A stretch of 64,000 nt of DNA, taken from positions 43,605,500-43,669,499 of the forward strand of contig OY747710.1 in assembly GCA_963556495.2 (NCBI GenBank), given 5' to 3'. This document shows, one piece after another, positions 25,612 to 37,109 of this stretch. The notes below the pieces were generated by a model. It worked only from the letters and a program-made list of their open reading frames with translations. It made no database searches and was not told where the DNA came from. The translations under genes and the position numbers were made by a program. Source of the DNA: Valencia hispanica. Lineage: Eukaryota > Chordata > Actinopteri > Cyprinodontiformes > Valenciidae. The number at the start of each line of letters is the position of its first letter. Positions within the stretch are counted from its first letter, which is position 1.

Positions 25612-25735
25612 AGAGAGAGTGGTGTTTCCTGTAGCTCCATCCAGCTTTCGATCTACTTTGACCAACTTCCTCATCCCTGCTGAAAAAAAACATCCCCACA
25701 GCATTATGCTACCACCACCATGTTTCATGAAAGCT
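25612..25735 (-). pseudogene. Tc1-like transposase fragment
   Basis: Minus-strand translation MKHGGGSIMLWGCFFSAG followed by KLVKVDRKLDGAT is the conserved Tc1 segment just upstream of the second catalytic Asp. It is about 40 residues, cut by the (TA)n tract. It may belong with the pieces at 28195-28266, 33385-33611 and 37110-37505. Confidence 0.8.
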
Positions 25736-25739
25736 TGAA

Positions 25740-26708
25740 GCCTGCTTTAAACCGGCTGCGTAAGAGACGTGTAATGTTGGGACCCATTTTCCACAAATGA
25801 ACTGAACACACTGCATTTCCCAGCATTCCTAGCTGTGCCCCCAAAGCATTCCCAATTGGCCATGGCCAACGATGACATCACAAAGTTTACAAAAGAGGCA
25901 GCAACAAGCGCCATAATTTGTCTCCACCGATGAATCGCTTTATTTCTGATCTGCTGGATGGGAAAGAAATCCCCTTAAATCTTCGAAGTGGCCCTGTCTA
26001 TCCAATGTCTGTACATGCATCCAGCACCTGGTTGGCAGCAGAACTGTTCCAAGATAGTTCTATAAGAAGACGGCTCCGCTGTCCCCGACGTTGATTTAAA
26101 GCCTTCTGGCCTGCAACTGGAACCATGGATCTGAAGACCTCACCGTGCGCACGGTTATCTCTCTCTTTTGCCCAACTGCGGACACGCTTCTCTCCCCTCT
26201 TTGTCGACTGGACCTCCCTCAATGCAAAGTAGGACTGCACCTGTTCATTTATCCTAATCTTGTGTCTGGGCAGATAAATAGGGAAAATATAGATCAGAAC
26301 GAGTTAGACCTCGTTCATTGTTGGCTCAAGTGTTTTTAAGCACTGATACGGTTTGCTCATTAGTGTTGCCAAACGCACGAGTTTGTGAGCTGTTTTATTT
26401 GCTGTGTGTTTTAAACTGATATTTATCCTGAGCGGTTCCCATTTTTTCTCTCTTTCATCTTTTCTCTCTCTCCCACTGATTATATTTTGCGCAGCATTTC
26501 GGGCTCTGTCGGACCTTCGCTGGCTGGGCCTGTTAGCCAAAAGCTAACTCCATTGTCCCTTGTTTCTGTGTCAAAACAGTGGCCTACCCATGTGGAGGAG
26601 CCAGCACACGCCCTGTTGCTCAGCTCCATTGTTAGCCAAAGCTAATTTCATTGTTCTTTGTTCCCCACGCATCTGGTCTTTGTTTAACCCCTGGAGCGAG
26701 GGATTAAC
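25740..26708. other. Stretch with nothing recognised
   Basis: Mixed-composition sequence, with GTTAGCCAAA(A)GCTAA(C/T)T repeated near 26530 and 26630. No coding family or element ends were recognised. Confidence 0.5.
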
Positions 26709-26716
26709 CCACCTCC

Positions 26717-27830
26717 TAGGGCTGCAACAACGATTCGATAAAATCGATAAAATTCAATGATAAAATGCGTTGGCAACGAATTTCGTCATCGATTCATTGT
26801 GCAGCGTGATTATATGTGGTCGCCAGTCGCGGAACTTTTTTTTTCCGAGCAACCTTTATTTAACAGTCAGTGCGAGCAAATTGTCAAGTAGGCTGTAGGC
26901 TGCAAAGGAGCAGCGCAATGCAGACACACATGGAACATGGCAGAAGCAGGTAGACGTACGAAGATAAAAACTTCAAAAGTTCGGAAGCACTTTACGTTAA
27001 ACAAAGCAAAGACGTTTGTTATAACATTTGCAAGTCAGACCTTGCCTGGCACAGGAGTACGACGGTGATGATGCAGCATCTCAAACTGAAGCACATCAGA
27101 GTCATCAGCGAGGAAGAGGAGAGCTCAGTGTCCAGGTAAGTTGCGAAAAACTATGTTAATTTTGAATTAAAGTCTCCTGTTTGGGAACACTTCGGCTTCC
27201 CAATGAAGTTTGAAAATGGGGTAAAAATAAGATAAGACAGACGACACCATTGTGCCGGTGTTACGTCGATGCGATTCCCCCATCTGTTCCCCCTAGGCTA
27301 AAATGGTAAAATAAAATGTTGATTTGTTGAAACTGCACAGAATGACTTTTTTATGTTTAACAAGTTATGAAAATAATTTCCAAAAGGAAAATCTTACTTT
27401 GTTTTTTCACATTTTTGTGTTCTCAGAACATGTTTTTGGAGTAATGTTTATTTTTAAATGTAATTAAAGGTTTACCTGTTTACACAACAGAAAAACTTTT
27501 TTAACTATTTTACTTTTTATGAATAAAAGTTCATGTTGTGTACATTGTAGTGTTATGCTAAATCTTTCATTCAAAGCCATTTAAAACTATTTTTCATTTT
27601 TCATTTATTGTTATTTAATATTTCAACAGCTGTAAGACATTTGAGGTGATAGCATGTTGTTTTGCGCACTATTGGACTGTTTTTTAATGTTCCGTTGTAA
27701 AATAAAGCGAAGGAAGGAAAGAAAAAAACGTTTCTGTAGCACTTTTCGAAATTTTTCCCGCTAATCCGATTAATCGAGTTGAAACCCCATCTGATTCATC
27801 GATGATCCAAATCATTATTTGGCAGCTCTA
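26717..27830 (+). mobile_element. hAT-family element, internally deleted
   Basis: Left end TAGGGCTGCAACAACGATT and right end (reverse complement) TAGAGCTGCCAAATAATGATT are degenerate inverted repeats. They are flanked by 8-bp target duplications, CCACCTCC (26709-26716) and CCACCTAC (27831-27838), with one mismatch. The 8-bp duplication is diagnostic of hAT. The 1.1-kb element keeps only a BED-finger exon of the transposase. Confidence 0.85.
26937..27135 (+). pseudogene. BED zinc-finger exon of a hAT transposase, frameshifted
   Basis: From ATG 26937 the frame reads MAEAGRRTKIKTSKVRKHFT and on to NKAKTFV. A one-base shift near 27015-27025 then leads into CYNICKSDLAWHRSTTVMM, followed by QHLKLKH. 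This is the C-x2-C...H-x4-H BED finger that hAT transposases use to bind their own ends. A splice donor (CAG|GTAAGT) follows at 27136, as expected after a first transposase exon. The catalytic hAT domain is absent from the element. Confidence 0.75.
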
Positions 27831-27838
27831 CCACCTAC

Positions 27839-28194
27839 CAGTGGCTAACGACCTTTTGCATACACATCTGTGCATGTCTTGGTTCCTACCCACGGGAAAA
27901 AAAACAATGCATGACTCTTTTCAGAAGAGACTGGGTGTCTGGGATTATGAATGCATCTCTTGGAGAAGCTGGTGCCCTGACCTTTAATTTACAAATTAAA
28001 AACGTGAACTTCATCAATAATTATATTAATATTAAATTATCGATCATTATTGTTGATGGTTATGTAAACCAGACATTGATCGCACTCAGACACGGGAGCG
28101 TTGTAAAGAAAATTTCTTAATAAAAGACAAGTGCAGATTTCCAATTGCTTAACCATGAAAAAAACTAAACAAAACGTAATCACTCATGACTCCA
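27839..28194. other. Short AT-rich stretch, nothing recognised
   Basis: No coding or repeat signature was seen. Confidence 0.5.
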
Positions 28195-28266
28195 GGAGTT
28201 TTGGGAGTGGATGGTGAGTTTATAATACTCATTAAGATAAAATAATTTTTTTTCCCTGCATGCTAC
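28195..28266 (-). mobile_element. Possible Tc1-like fragment left of the LINE
   Basis: GTGGATGGTGAGTTTATAA and the following bases resemble, loosely, the stretch that follows the CACCACCATGTTTC box in fish Tc1-like elements. This is weak and is proposed because it is colinear with 33385-33611. Confidence 0.25.
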
Positions 28267-28983
28267 CCATTCAATTCAATTCAATTCAGTTTATTTATAT
28301 AGCGCCAATTCACAACAGATGTCATCTCAAGGCACTTAACAAGAAGTCATTTCAATACATTTATACAAACATTCCAATCAGTTAAAAAGTTTCCTATTTA
28401 AGGAATCCCAGCAGATTGCGTCAGTCATTGGCGTGAGGTTGGGCCCCGTTGATGCAGACTTTCCAACCACAGCAATCCTTCAGCAATCCCTCATACTGAG
28501 AAAGCATGTAGCGACGGTGGAGAGGAAAAACTCCCCTTTAACAGGAAGAAACCTCCAACAGAACCAGGCTCAGTAGGAGCGGCCATCTGCCACGACCGTC
28601 TGGGGGTTTGAGAATACAGAACAGAGACAGAAGGAACAGAAGATCTGATATAAGAGAACTTTCTATGTTACAGAAAGTAAAAAGTTAATAACAGGACACA
28701 GTGGATGTTCAGTTACTGGGAGGATCATCCCAGTCTATGGCCCCCGTCCAACAAGGCATTGTAGCCAAGCAGGATACCAGACCAGGTATATCTTCTATGG
28801 AGAGGAAAACACTGAGAGAAAACAAAGTTAAGAGTCGAAATAACAGAATGTACAGTAAAACAACTGGAGAGTAGTAGTAGAAAAGGAAGTAGCAGAGTGA
28901 AGAAAATTGGTAAGTCTGTCCTCCAGCAGTCTAAGCCTATAGCAGCATAACTACAGAGATAGCTCAGGATGACCTTAGCCACT

Positions 28984-31975
28984 CTAACTATAAGCTTTAT
29001 CAAAAAGGAAAGTTTTAAGCCTGGCCTTAAAAGTAAACAGAGTGTCTGCCTCACGGACTAAAGCTGGGAGCTGGTTCCACAGGAGAGGAGCCTGATAACT
29101 AAAAGATCTGCCTCCCATTTTACTTTTAGAAATCCTAGGAACTACAAGTAAACCTGCAGTCTGAGAGCGAAGGGCTCTGTTAGGAACATAAGGAACAATT
29201 AGATCTCTGATGTACGATGGAGCTTGATTATTAAGGGCTTTGTATGTAAGAAGAAGGATCTTAAATTCTATTCTGGATTTAACCGGGAGCCAATGAAGGG
29301 AAGCTAAAACAGGAGAAATGTGATCTCTCTTTTTAATATTCATCAGAACTCTTGCCGCCGCATTTTGGATCAACTGAAGGCTTTTAATTACATTTTGTGG
29401 ACTACCTGATAGTAAAGAATTACAGTAGTCCAGCCTTGAGGTAACAAATGCATGGACTAGTTTCTCAGCATCACTCCTGGACAGCATGTTTCTAATTTTA
29501 GCAATATTCCGGAGGTGAAAGAAAGAAATCCTAGAAACCTGTTTAATATGGGATTTAAATGTCAAGTCTTGGTCAAAACTAACGCCGAGGTTCTTTACGT
29601 TATTACTGGGGGCCAATTTAATGCCATCCAGATGAAGTGATTGACTAATCAGTTTCTGTTTAAGAACATCTGGTCCAAAGACAGCAACTTCTGTTTTGTC
29701 AGAATTTAAAAGCAAAAAGTTTAGGGTCATCCATGTTTTTATGTCTTCCAGACATGCCTGTAATCTACCTAACTGACTGGGTTCATCAGGATTTATGGAT
29801 AAATATAGTTGTGTATCATCTGCATAGCTGTGGAAATGTATCCCATGCTGTCTAATGATTCTACCAATTGGGAGCATATATATGGTGAACAGAATTGGTC
29901 CAAGCACAGAACCCTGTGGAACTCCACAAGTAACCCTTGAGAGTGAAGAAGATTTATCATTTAGATGAACAAGCTGGAATCTATCAGACAAATATGATTT
30001 AAACCAGCCTAGTGCTGTTCCTTTGATCCCTGCAACATGTTCAAGCCTTTCTAAGAGAATATTATGATCGACTGTGTCAAAAGCAGCACTGAGATCTAAC
30101 AAAACCAGAACAGACACAAGTCCATTATCTGAGGCCATGAGAATATCATTAGTAACCTTCACCAGTGCTGTTTCAGTGCTATGATGAGCTCCAAAACCTG
30201 ACTGAAACTCTTCAAACAGCTCGTTACTGTTTAGATGCTCACAGACTTGATTAGCAACAATTTTCTCAAGGACTTTGGATAAGAAAGGAAGGTTAGATAT
30301 AGGTCTGTAATTCACTAAGTCATCTTGATCAAGGGAAGGTTTCTTGAGTAAAGGTTTAATTACAGCTATTTTAAATTCTTGTGGTACGTATCCGTTTACT
30401 AAGGATAGATTCATCACATCCAAAATGGGGCCAGGAACCAAATGGAACACTTCTTTAAATGATTTGGTTGGGATTGGGTCCAACATACAAGTTGAAGGTT
30501 TAGATGAGGCTAAAATTTTTGATAATTCTGAAAGCTCGACTGAATCAAAACAGCCTAAGCACAACTGAGGTTCTACAGTTCTTTCCGATACTGCCTCATT
30601 TACTGAGGAAGAAGTAATCGTGTTTGGGAGGATGCCAATGATTTTATTTTTAATAGATTTAATTTTATTTATGAAGAATCCCATAAAATCATCACTGCTA
30701 CGAGCTGGGGGAATAGTTGGCTCAACAGAGCTATGACTCTGTGTAAGTTTGGCAACTGTACTAAAAGGAAACCTAGGATTGTTTTTATTCGCCTCTATTA
30801 ATGATGAAAAATATGCTGTTCTAGCTTGTCGAAGGGTCTTTTTATACAGCAATAGACTGTTATTCCAGGTTAAATAGGAATCCTCTAGGTGTGTAGAGCG
30901 CCATTTTCTCTCCAACTTCCTAGTATTCTGCTTTAAAGTACGCAACTCTGCGTTGAACCAAGGAGTCGGCTTCCTATGGCTAGCCACTTTCTTTTTTAAG
31001 GGGGCTACACTATCTAATGCCAAACCCAATGAGGACGTAACGCTGTGAACCAGATCATCAATTTCTGAAGGGTTAGAGATAGAATTGCTGCCATCCACTG
31101 TGTTACTCTGAGACACTGAGGAAAGTAAGAATGGAACAGATTCTTTAAAAATTGTTACAGCATTGTCTGAAAAGCTGAAATTTTCTTTCAGATTTAAGAT
31201 GGTCAGTTAAAGTAAATTCAAAAGTTATTAAGAAGTGGTCAGACAGGACCGGGTTATGTGGGTGGACAGTTAATTCCTCACACTCAATACCGTATGTCAG
31301 TACAAGGTCCAAAGTGTGTTTGCCCGAGTGGGTCGATCCCTGTACTTTTTGAGTAAAGCCAATTGAGTCTAAAATAGCATTAAAGGCTGCATTTAGGCTA
31401 TCACTTTCAGTATCCACATGAATATTAAAGTCCCCCACTATAATAACCCTATCAGTATTTAATACTAAATCAGATAAAAAATGTGAGATCTGATCCAAGA
31501 ATTGAGAGTAAGGGCCTGGTGGACGATACAAAACCACAAACAAAAATGGTCTTAATGTTTTGCAACTTGGATGAGGAAAATTAAGGGTTAGATGTTCAAA
31601 AGAACTGTAGCTATCAATTGGTCCAGGACTAATTAGTAAATCAGAATGAAAAATGGTTGCAACTCCTCCTCCTCCCCCAGTATTTCTAGGAATGTGAAAA
31701 TTTAAATGACTGGAAGGAGTTGACTCATTTATACTGACATAATCCTCCTGCTGCAACCAGGTTTCTGTGAGACAAAGGAAATCAATGTGATTTTCACAAA
31801 TCAAGTAATTTACTAACAAAGTCTTTGAGGAGAGAGATCTTATGTTTAATAAACCACATTTAATAGATTTATTTTTCTGTTCAGTCAAAGTTGTATTTAT
31901 TTTTATGAGATTTCCATAATTTGCTTTTGTTGGCTTAACTTTTAATCCATTTAATTTTGGCCGTGGGCAAGACAC
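28984..31975 (-). pseudogene. LINE ORF2: endonuclease plus reverse transcriptase, one frameshift
   Basis: The first part (31975-31145) is an APE endonuclease: [21 protein letters not shown] and LSDHF are present in order. Near 31183-31198 a one-base change shifts the frame. The second part (to 28984) continues with [13 protein letters not shown], linker, reverse transcriptase and C-terminal domain. In the 710-codon open segment the reverse transcriptase shows VNYRPISNLPF (about 268-278), LLDLSAAFD (339-347, first catalytic Asp), GVPQGSVLGPILF (398-410) and YADD (431-434). The combined length of about 1000 residues is normal for L2. The enzyme nicks DNA and reverse transcribes its RNA at the nick. 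The apparent initiator at 31975 is GTG, so the real start is uncertain. Confidence 0.85.
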
Positions 31976-32068
31976 TGTTTCTATAGGGTAATGGGGGGGT
32001 AACAGTACAGAGGCAGCAGAGAGGTGGGTTAAACTACGACTCTGCTTCCTGGCCTGGACTCTGGGTTG

Positions 32069-32820
32069 TCAGTGTTTTGGAGGACTAATAAATTCGGCCA
32101 TATTCCTAGAAAGAAGAGCTGCTCCATCCAAAGTGGGATGGATGCCATCTCTCCGGATCAGACCAGGTTTTCCCCAAAATGTTCTCCAGTTATCAATGTA
32201 GCCCACATCGTTTGCAGGACACCACCCAGACAACCATTGATGGAATGACAGCATGCGGCTAAACATGTCGTCACTGGTCCGATCAGGCAGGGGACCAGAA
32301 AAGATTACAGAGTCTGACATTGTTTTGGCAAACTTACACACCGAAGCAACACTAATTTTAGTGACCTCCGATTGGCGTAACCGGGTGTCATTACTGCCAG
32401 CGTGAATAACAATCTTACTGTATTTACGCTTATCTTTAGCCAGCAGTTTCAGGTAGGATTTGATGTCGCCCGTTCTGGCCCCTGGCAAGCATTTGACTAT
32501 GGTCAATGGTGTCTCTAATGCCACGTTTCTGACTATGGAGCTGCCAATTACCAGGGTCGGCTTCTCAGCTGGTGTGTCGCTGAGCGGGGAAAATCTGTTA
32601 GAAACGCGGACCGGTTGGTCGTGGCCCGGGGGCTGGGTCCTAGAACTATGCTTCCTACGTACAGTCACCCAACCAGCCTGAGGTCCCGGCTGCGCGGGCT
32701 CTACCGGAGGACAGCTAGGGGGTTCTATCCTTGTTGGCTCCGCGCTGGCTAATGGGCTTCGGCTATCTGCTGGTTTTTCAACAGCGCGGAGCCGTGCTTC
32801 TAATTCTGATACCCTCGCCT
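32069..32820 (-). CDS. LINE ORF1 protein with SGNH hydrolase (esterase) domain
   Basis: The open frame runs about 250 codons from just after a TAG near 32820 to the stop at 32069. No in-frame ATG was found near its beginning, so the start may be lost or altered. The N-terminus [15 protein letters not shown] suits a short coiled coil, followed by a Pro-rich linker. From about codon 85 a full SGNH set appears: VIGSSIVRN (Ser), HAGSND (Gly/Asn) and DGIHPT (Asp and His). ORF1 of CR1/L2 LINEs is an RNA-binding protein with this lipase-like domain. It sits just upstream of ORF2, from which its stop is separated by about 90 bp. Confidence 0.8.
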
Positions 32821-33384
32821 AGCTACAAAAATATTACATTTATTACAGTTACCATTATCACTAAAGGAGGCAGGGAAGTAACTAAACATCTGACAGAGAG
32901 AGCAAGAGAGAAGAGAAGAGTTAGAGACAGGAGAGAGAAGAGTAGCCATAGCCGCAATGAAGCTAAGCTAACTGAGCTAGCGAGACCTTACCACCCCAAG
33001 AAAAGCTGTGTGAAACACACGGAGTTCCCAAAACGTAAAGTACACCACCACAAAACGTGTGTTTTAGTGTGTTTGTGTGTTAAAATAACTTAGAAAGGCC
33101 TCAGCACAGAGAAAATAAGATCAATTCAAGAGAGTCTGAACACCAAACAGTTTACAGGGAGCGCAACAGGAAGTGACGCAATACGGCTTACCCCCGTCGA
33201 ATCAGCTGGTAGGAGGAATGCTATTGCAATTCTCCTGTGATATCGTGATCTTCTGGGACCAGCTGGGTGGAACTCACAGGCAATGCGGATCTGAAACACT
33301 TCTGGTAGGTAGGAAGGGGCGCACTGCTGTGGAAAACACTTCTATTACGTTACGCCACGCTTACGCGTCCGGTGGAAAGCATGG

Positions 33385-33611
33385 GTAAAAGTTCTAATGT
33401 GATCTTGTCTGCCCAGAGAACCTTCTTCCCCTTGTTGTGTTCCCTTCTAGACTTGTGATGACTTTGAATGGGACTTCTTATGGCTTTCTTTCTTGGTTTC
33501 TTCTCTAATTAAACCGCTCCTTGTCCAGTCTGTTCCTTTAGGTGCTCAGCTATGTCTTGGTAGGTTTACAGTCTTTTTCAGATCATGAAGTAAGCGATGC
33601 GTCACAAGATG
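33385..33611 (-). mobile_element. Tc1-like element fragment (left part of split copy)
   Basis: TCTGCCCAGAGAACCTTCTT, GGGACTTCTTATGGCTTTCT and TATGTCTTGGTAGGTTTACA match, as I recall it, the minus-strand coding region of a common fish Tc1-like family. The fragment stops at GATG-TTTAA where a TTAA transposon is inserted; its continuation is at 37110-37505. Confidence 0.6.
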
Positions 33612-33616
33612 TTTAA

Positions 33617-34885
33617 AGGAGTCATGACCTGTAATTTTCACTTTTCCATGAGAAAAAATGTATGTTATGATTGCCTAACGATTATACACTGCCCGGGAAG
33701 CCGATATTTAAAAGTGAAGCGTTTGTTTACCCCTGGGTTCGTCCGACCAGCACACGTGCACGCGCACTCTAATACGTGGTTTTAATTTCTGGCCGACTTG
33801 ACGTCAAGTCGGCGCAGGATATACCATATATAGACATCCCAGACCTACCTATGCTGCAGGAAGCCCGCCCTCCCTCTCTCCCTTCTCCCCCTCGCTCCTC
33901 TCCCCCTCATATTCAGTTGAGCGCCGCCATTACTGAATTCTAGTGATGGGAATGCCATCTCTTTTTGGAGAGCCAGTTCTTTTGGCTTGGCTCACCATAA
34001 AGAGCTGGCTTTTTCGGCTCCTTGGATTTTCTGTTGCTTAAAGTGTATTTATTACCAAAATTAATGCAGAACGATGTGTACCAAATGTACCAAAACAAGC
34101 AGGAGGGAATCAAAAAACTAAAAAAAATGCTCCCAATGACGAGCCGGCTCCCATCGTTCACTTCAAAGAGTTGGCTCTTAGAGCCGGTTTGTTCGCGACC
34201 GACACATCACCGATTCGAAGTACGAACTCCACCGTGAAAGATGCAGAAAGTTTCTTCACGCAATGATGCATGAAGAAGACATATTCGTGACAGCCTTTTA
34301 TTTTAATCAGCCAAATCAGCTAAAACCATTTCTACCAGAAACGTAGTGCACACGTGAGTTGCTCTGTTGTTGACTGCCAGAATCAACATGGGAATATTTT
34401 TTCTATTTTTTTACGCCGGAATCCTTTATGAATTTGGGACAATATCAGGCGAGTTGGCATCGAAGCTCCATTTGGAAAAAGGGGCCATTCCAACAATCAG
34501 AGACTTGCCTGCAATTGAAACGGTAAGGCTGTGTTTTTATTGCTCTGCTGTGTGTAACAAACAGCAGCTAACTGCTAATGTGGCTATTGTATGCTAGCGG
34601 GAGTAGTAGATATGGGTTAGATATGCTGAAGCGTTACCTGCGGTGTCAACCCCCATCCTTCCTGCCACCAATCAACGCGTCCTTCATTTGCATTATTACA
34701 ATGCTCGTCCACGACAGCCAAAGTATCGCACCAGATCTCGCGATACAATAATGCCTTCAGAAATAAGGGTCAAAGGAGCTCTGTGTTTATTTTTTTCAAC
34801 TTTTTTTCAACTTTTTTTTCTTAGAAGGGCCTGAAAGACTATAATAGAGCGTGGGTATCCAAGGTAATACTAGGTTATGACTCCT
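33617..34885. mobile_element. TTAA-target DNA transposon (Kolobok/piggyBac-like), non-autonomous
   Basis: Ends AGGAGTCATGACCTGTA (33617-33633) and, reversed, AGGAGTCATAACCTAGTA (to 34885) are near-perfect inverted repeats. The element is flanked by TTAA at 33613-33616 and 34886-34889. It is 1269 bp with no intact transposase, though a CSVVDCQN stretch near 34355 weakly recalls the start of a THAP finger. A hAT-like MITE is nested inside (33941-34210). Confidence 0.7.
33941..34210. mobile_element. hAT-like MITE nested in the TTAA transposon
   Basis: It begins TAGTGATGGGAA and ends GACACATCAC, with GTGATG/CATCAC inverted ends. Interior GAGCCAGTTCTTTTGGCT, and AGAGTTGGCTCTTAGAGCC near the other end, are complementary-type blocks typical of a fish hAT MITE. 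Flanks GAATTCTA and CGATTCGA match at 5 of 8 positions, a possible decayed target duplication. Confidence 0.5.
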
Positions 34886-34901
34886 TTAAAACTATAGATA
34901 T

Positions 34902-37106
34902 AGGGGTCAGTGGGGGAGCTGGCTCCCTGGGAAGACATTTTGTCTCCCAGTCCTTCCCTCCCCATCCCTGGACACCTCTGTCCACCCGCTCCATCACTTT
35001 ACCACTCATATAGGGTCTTGGGGCATGGTCACATCACTGGGGTGCGAGGAGGGGCTTCCCTCCTCGCTGTCCCGTGGTGTCCTGGGTCCCAATTTTAATA
35101 TACAACTTAGACACTCCCACTTATAACATTTTCACACGACACATATGTAGGGACTTTGGGGTGGGCACACTTTTCGGCATCCAGAGGGGGAGCGCGGTAC
35201 AATCAGCTTCACCTCTGGTGCCGGTGCCCACTGTTAAACCACATATAGACACTGAGGGCTCGGGGTGGGGGTTGGGGGATGTGTGGCTGCCTCCCCCACA
35301 TCCCACCCCTCTGTTTTAAATGCACATTATAACAACACGCATCAACACCATACTCGAGCGGGAGGATGGAGGCTAGGGGTCTTTTCCCACCCCTGTTCAC
35401 TACGGGCCATCAGGGGTTGGGGTCCGGAGGAGGACAGGCGGTCTGGTCGGGGTCCTGGGCTGTCGGGCTGCTTTGCCACTGTGGCGCCCTTGGCGGTCTG
35501 CTTGTCTCCATCCTAGAAGGTAGGGGGTCCACCTCCCGGGTCCGGGGGCTGGTGGCTCTACTGGGGCATCAGTACCTGGACCTGGGAGCATAAAGTGTGC
35601 ATGGGGTGTGTGAGTGAGGGTACAGCGTCATTTTTTTGGGTGTCTTGGTGAGTCAGTGAGAATGTATGTGTTTAAGAGGGAGGGAACGTATGACTGTGTC
35701 TGTATGTCTTTGTCTACCTGTCAGGTTGGATCTTGGTCTGCCCCCTCGCCTGGCGCACCTCAGGCCTTACACTTAATGGGGGGCCTATTTCCCCTCTGTC
35801 ACTCCCCGCCGGTGGCGGGGGCCCCTGCCTGCCGGTGCGCCGGTGGTCAATCCGGTTCGGACCTGGTGCGTGCCTGGCCGGGCCTGGGGGGGCCGGTGTG
35901 TCGGTCGGCCGATGCGCTGGGCCGATATCTTCCTTTGGTTGGTTGGGGCACCTCTTTTAGAGGTGCCAGGTTTGGGATTGTTGGGTGGTGCCTGCTCGGT
36001 GGCTCGGCGGGATGCGGATCCGGCGTCTCTGCTCGTTTGATCACCTGTTCTGTGCGCACCGTGCGTGGCCGGTTCATTGGCGGGTTGGACCGGCCCTGGC
36101 CCTCGTTTGAAGCCTGGTCTCGGCGCCCTGCGTTGCGCGGGATCGGGACCCGGGAGCTGGTACAACTTGGCATCCAGATGCTGACTGAGCCCGGCCTGGG
36201 GATGCTGTCCGTCCCCTGCGGCTATTGGTGGGGCGCTGGGATGTTGGCGGTGGGGATTGGCCTAGGGCGGAGGCGTCGCGTGGCGGCCGGCGGCCGGCCG
36301 CGGCCCCTGCAGTGCCGGGAGCCCCTCGTCGGCCGGTCCCTTGTCGGGTCCCTGCTGGGGGGTGGGGTGCCCCTGGGCCCCGGCTCCCCCGGTCCGTTGA
36401 CCAGCCTGCCCCGGCGCGGCCGGTTGCCGGCGGAGCCCGTGGGCTCGTCACTGCTGCCCCCCGGGCCCCTGCATAGTGGCCGCTGGATGTTCCCCTGGGG
36501 TTCTCCTTTTCTCCTCTCTTGGGGGATGCGGTCGGCCCCGCCCGGGTCCGCCTGGGGCTCTGGCGGTCCTTTGGACGTCTTTGCTCCGATCTCCTTCATG
36601 TCTGCATCAATTCCTGGGGGACGGATTGATGTCTTCTCACACCAACAATCGAACACTCTTATGGAGAAACCTTATATGCACCAGCATGCTAACACACACA
36701 CATAGATGTGGGGTCTCTGGTGTTTAAGGATATATTCTTGGGCTGAGGTTATCATTACTAGAGCTTGATTAATCGGTACCATGAGTTTTTCTGTGACATT
36801 GTTGTTGTATTTTTATATCTATTTTTGTGTGATGTGGTTGTGTAATTCTTAAGTTCACAATGTTTGGTTGGTTTTGTCGATGTTCCTTTTTCGTGTTTTG
36901 TTTTTCCCCCTCTCTCTGCCGTCCTGTGGGTATGGAGGCAGACTTCAATGTTTTCCTGTGTTTTCTTTGTTCCCCTTCCTCTCTTGTATTTTCAACTCAC
37001 CCTCTCTCATGACATTTTGTTTCCTACCTCTCTTCTTCATCTTCCTTCTTTCTTCTCCTTAATTTTCCGTCTCCGTGTCCATAACATCAGGAAAAAGAAA
37101 AAAAAA
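34902..37106 (+). mobile_element. GC-rich poly(A)-tailed retroinsertion with 14-bp target duplication
   Basis: The 14-bp direct repeat AAAACTATAGATAT lies at 34888-34901 and 37107-37120. The insert ends in a poly(A) run, and the site reads TTT|AAAA (bottom strand TTTT|AAA), the L1-endonuclease preference. The insert is about 2.2 kb and very GC-rich at 35200-36600. The long open frames there (for example 35614-36705, 363 codons, several overlapping on both strands) reflect the lack of A/T rather than a known protein. It could be a 5'-truncated L1 3' region or a non-autonomous element using L1 machinery. Confidence 0.75.
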
Positions 37107-37109
37107 AAA

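Larger units (their letters stand above)
28267..33385 (-). mobile_element. Near full-length L2-type LINE, about 5.1 kb
   Basis: Minus-strand order is a 5' UTR (to about 32820), ORF1 with an SGNH hydrolase domain, ORF2 with endonuclease and reverse transcriptase, and a 3' UTR of about 715 bp. The 3' UTR ends in a GGCGCTATATAAATAAACTG box and TGAATTGAATTGAA tail at 28267. Only one frameshift separates the two halves of ORF2. The 5' limit is estimated from where Tc1-like sequence resumes. No clear target duplication was seen, as is common for L2 elements. Confidence 0.88.

Noticed and set aside
30344..30568. Plus-strand open frame inside the LINE
   Set aside because: It is antisense to the reverse transcriptase frame and has no independent support.
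35614..36705. 363-codon open frame and several overlapping long frames on both strands as possible genes
   Set aside because: The region is extremely GC-rich, so stop codons are rare in every frame. Predicted peptides are low-complexity Gly/Pro/Arg mixtures without domains, and the block sits inside a poly(A)-tailed retroinsertion.
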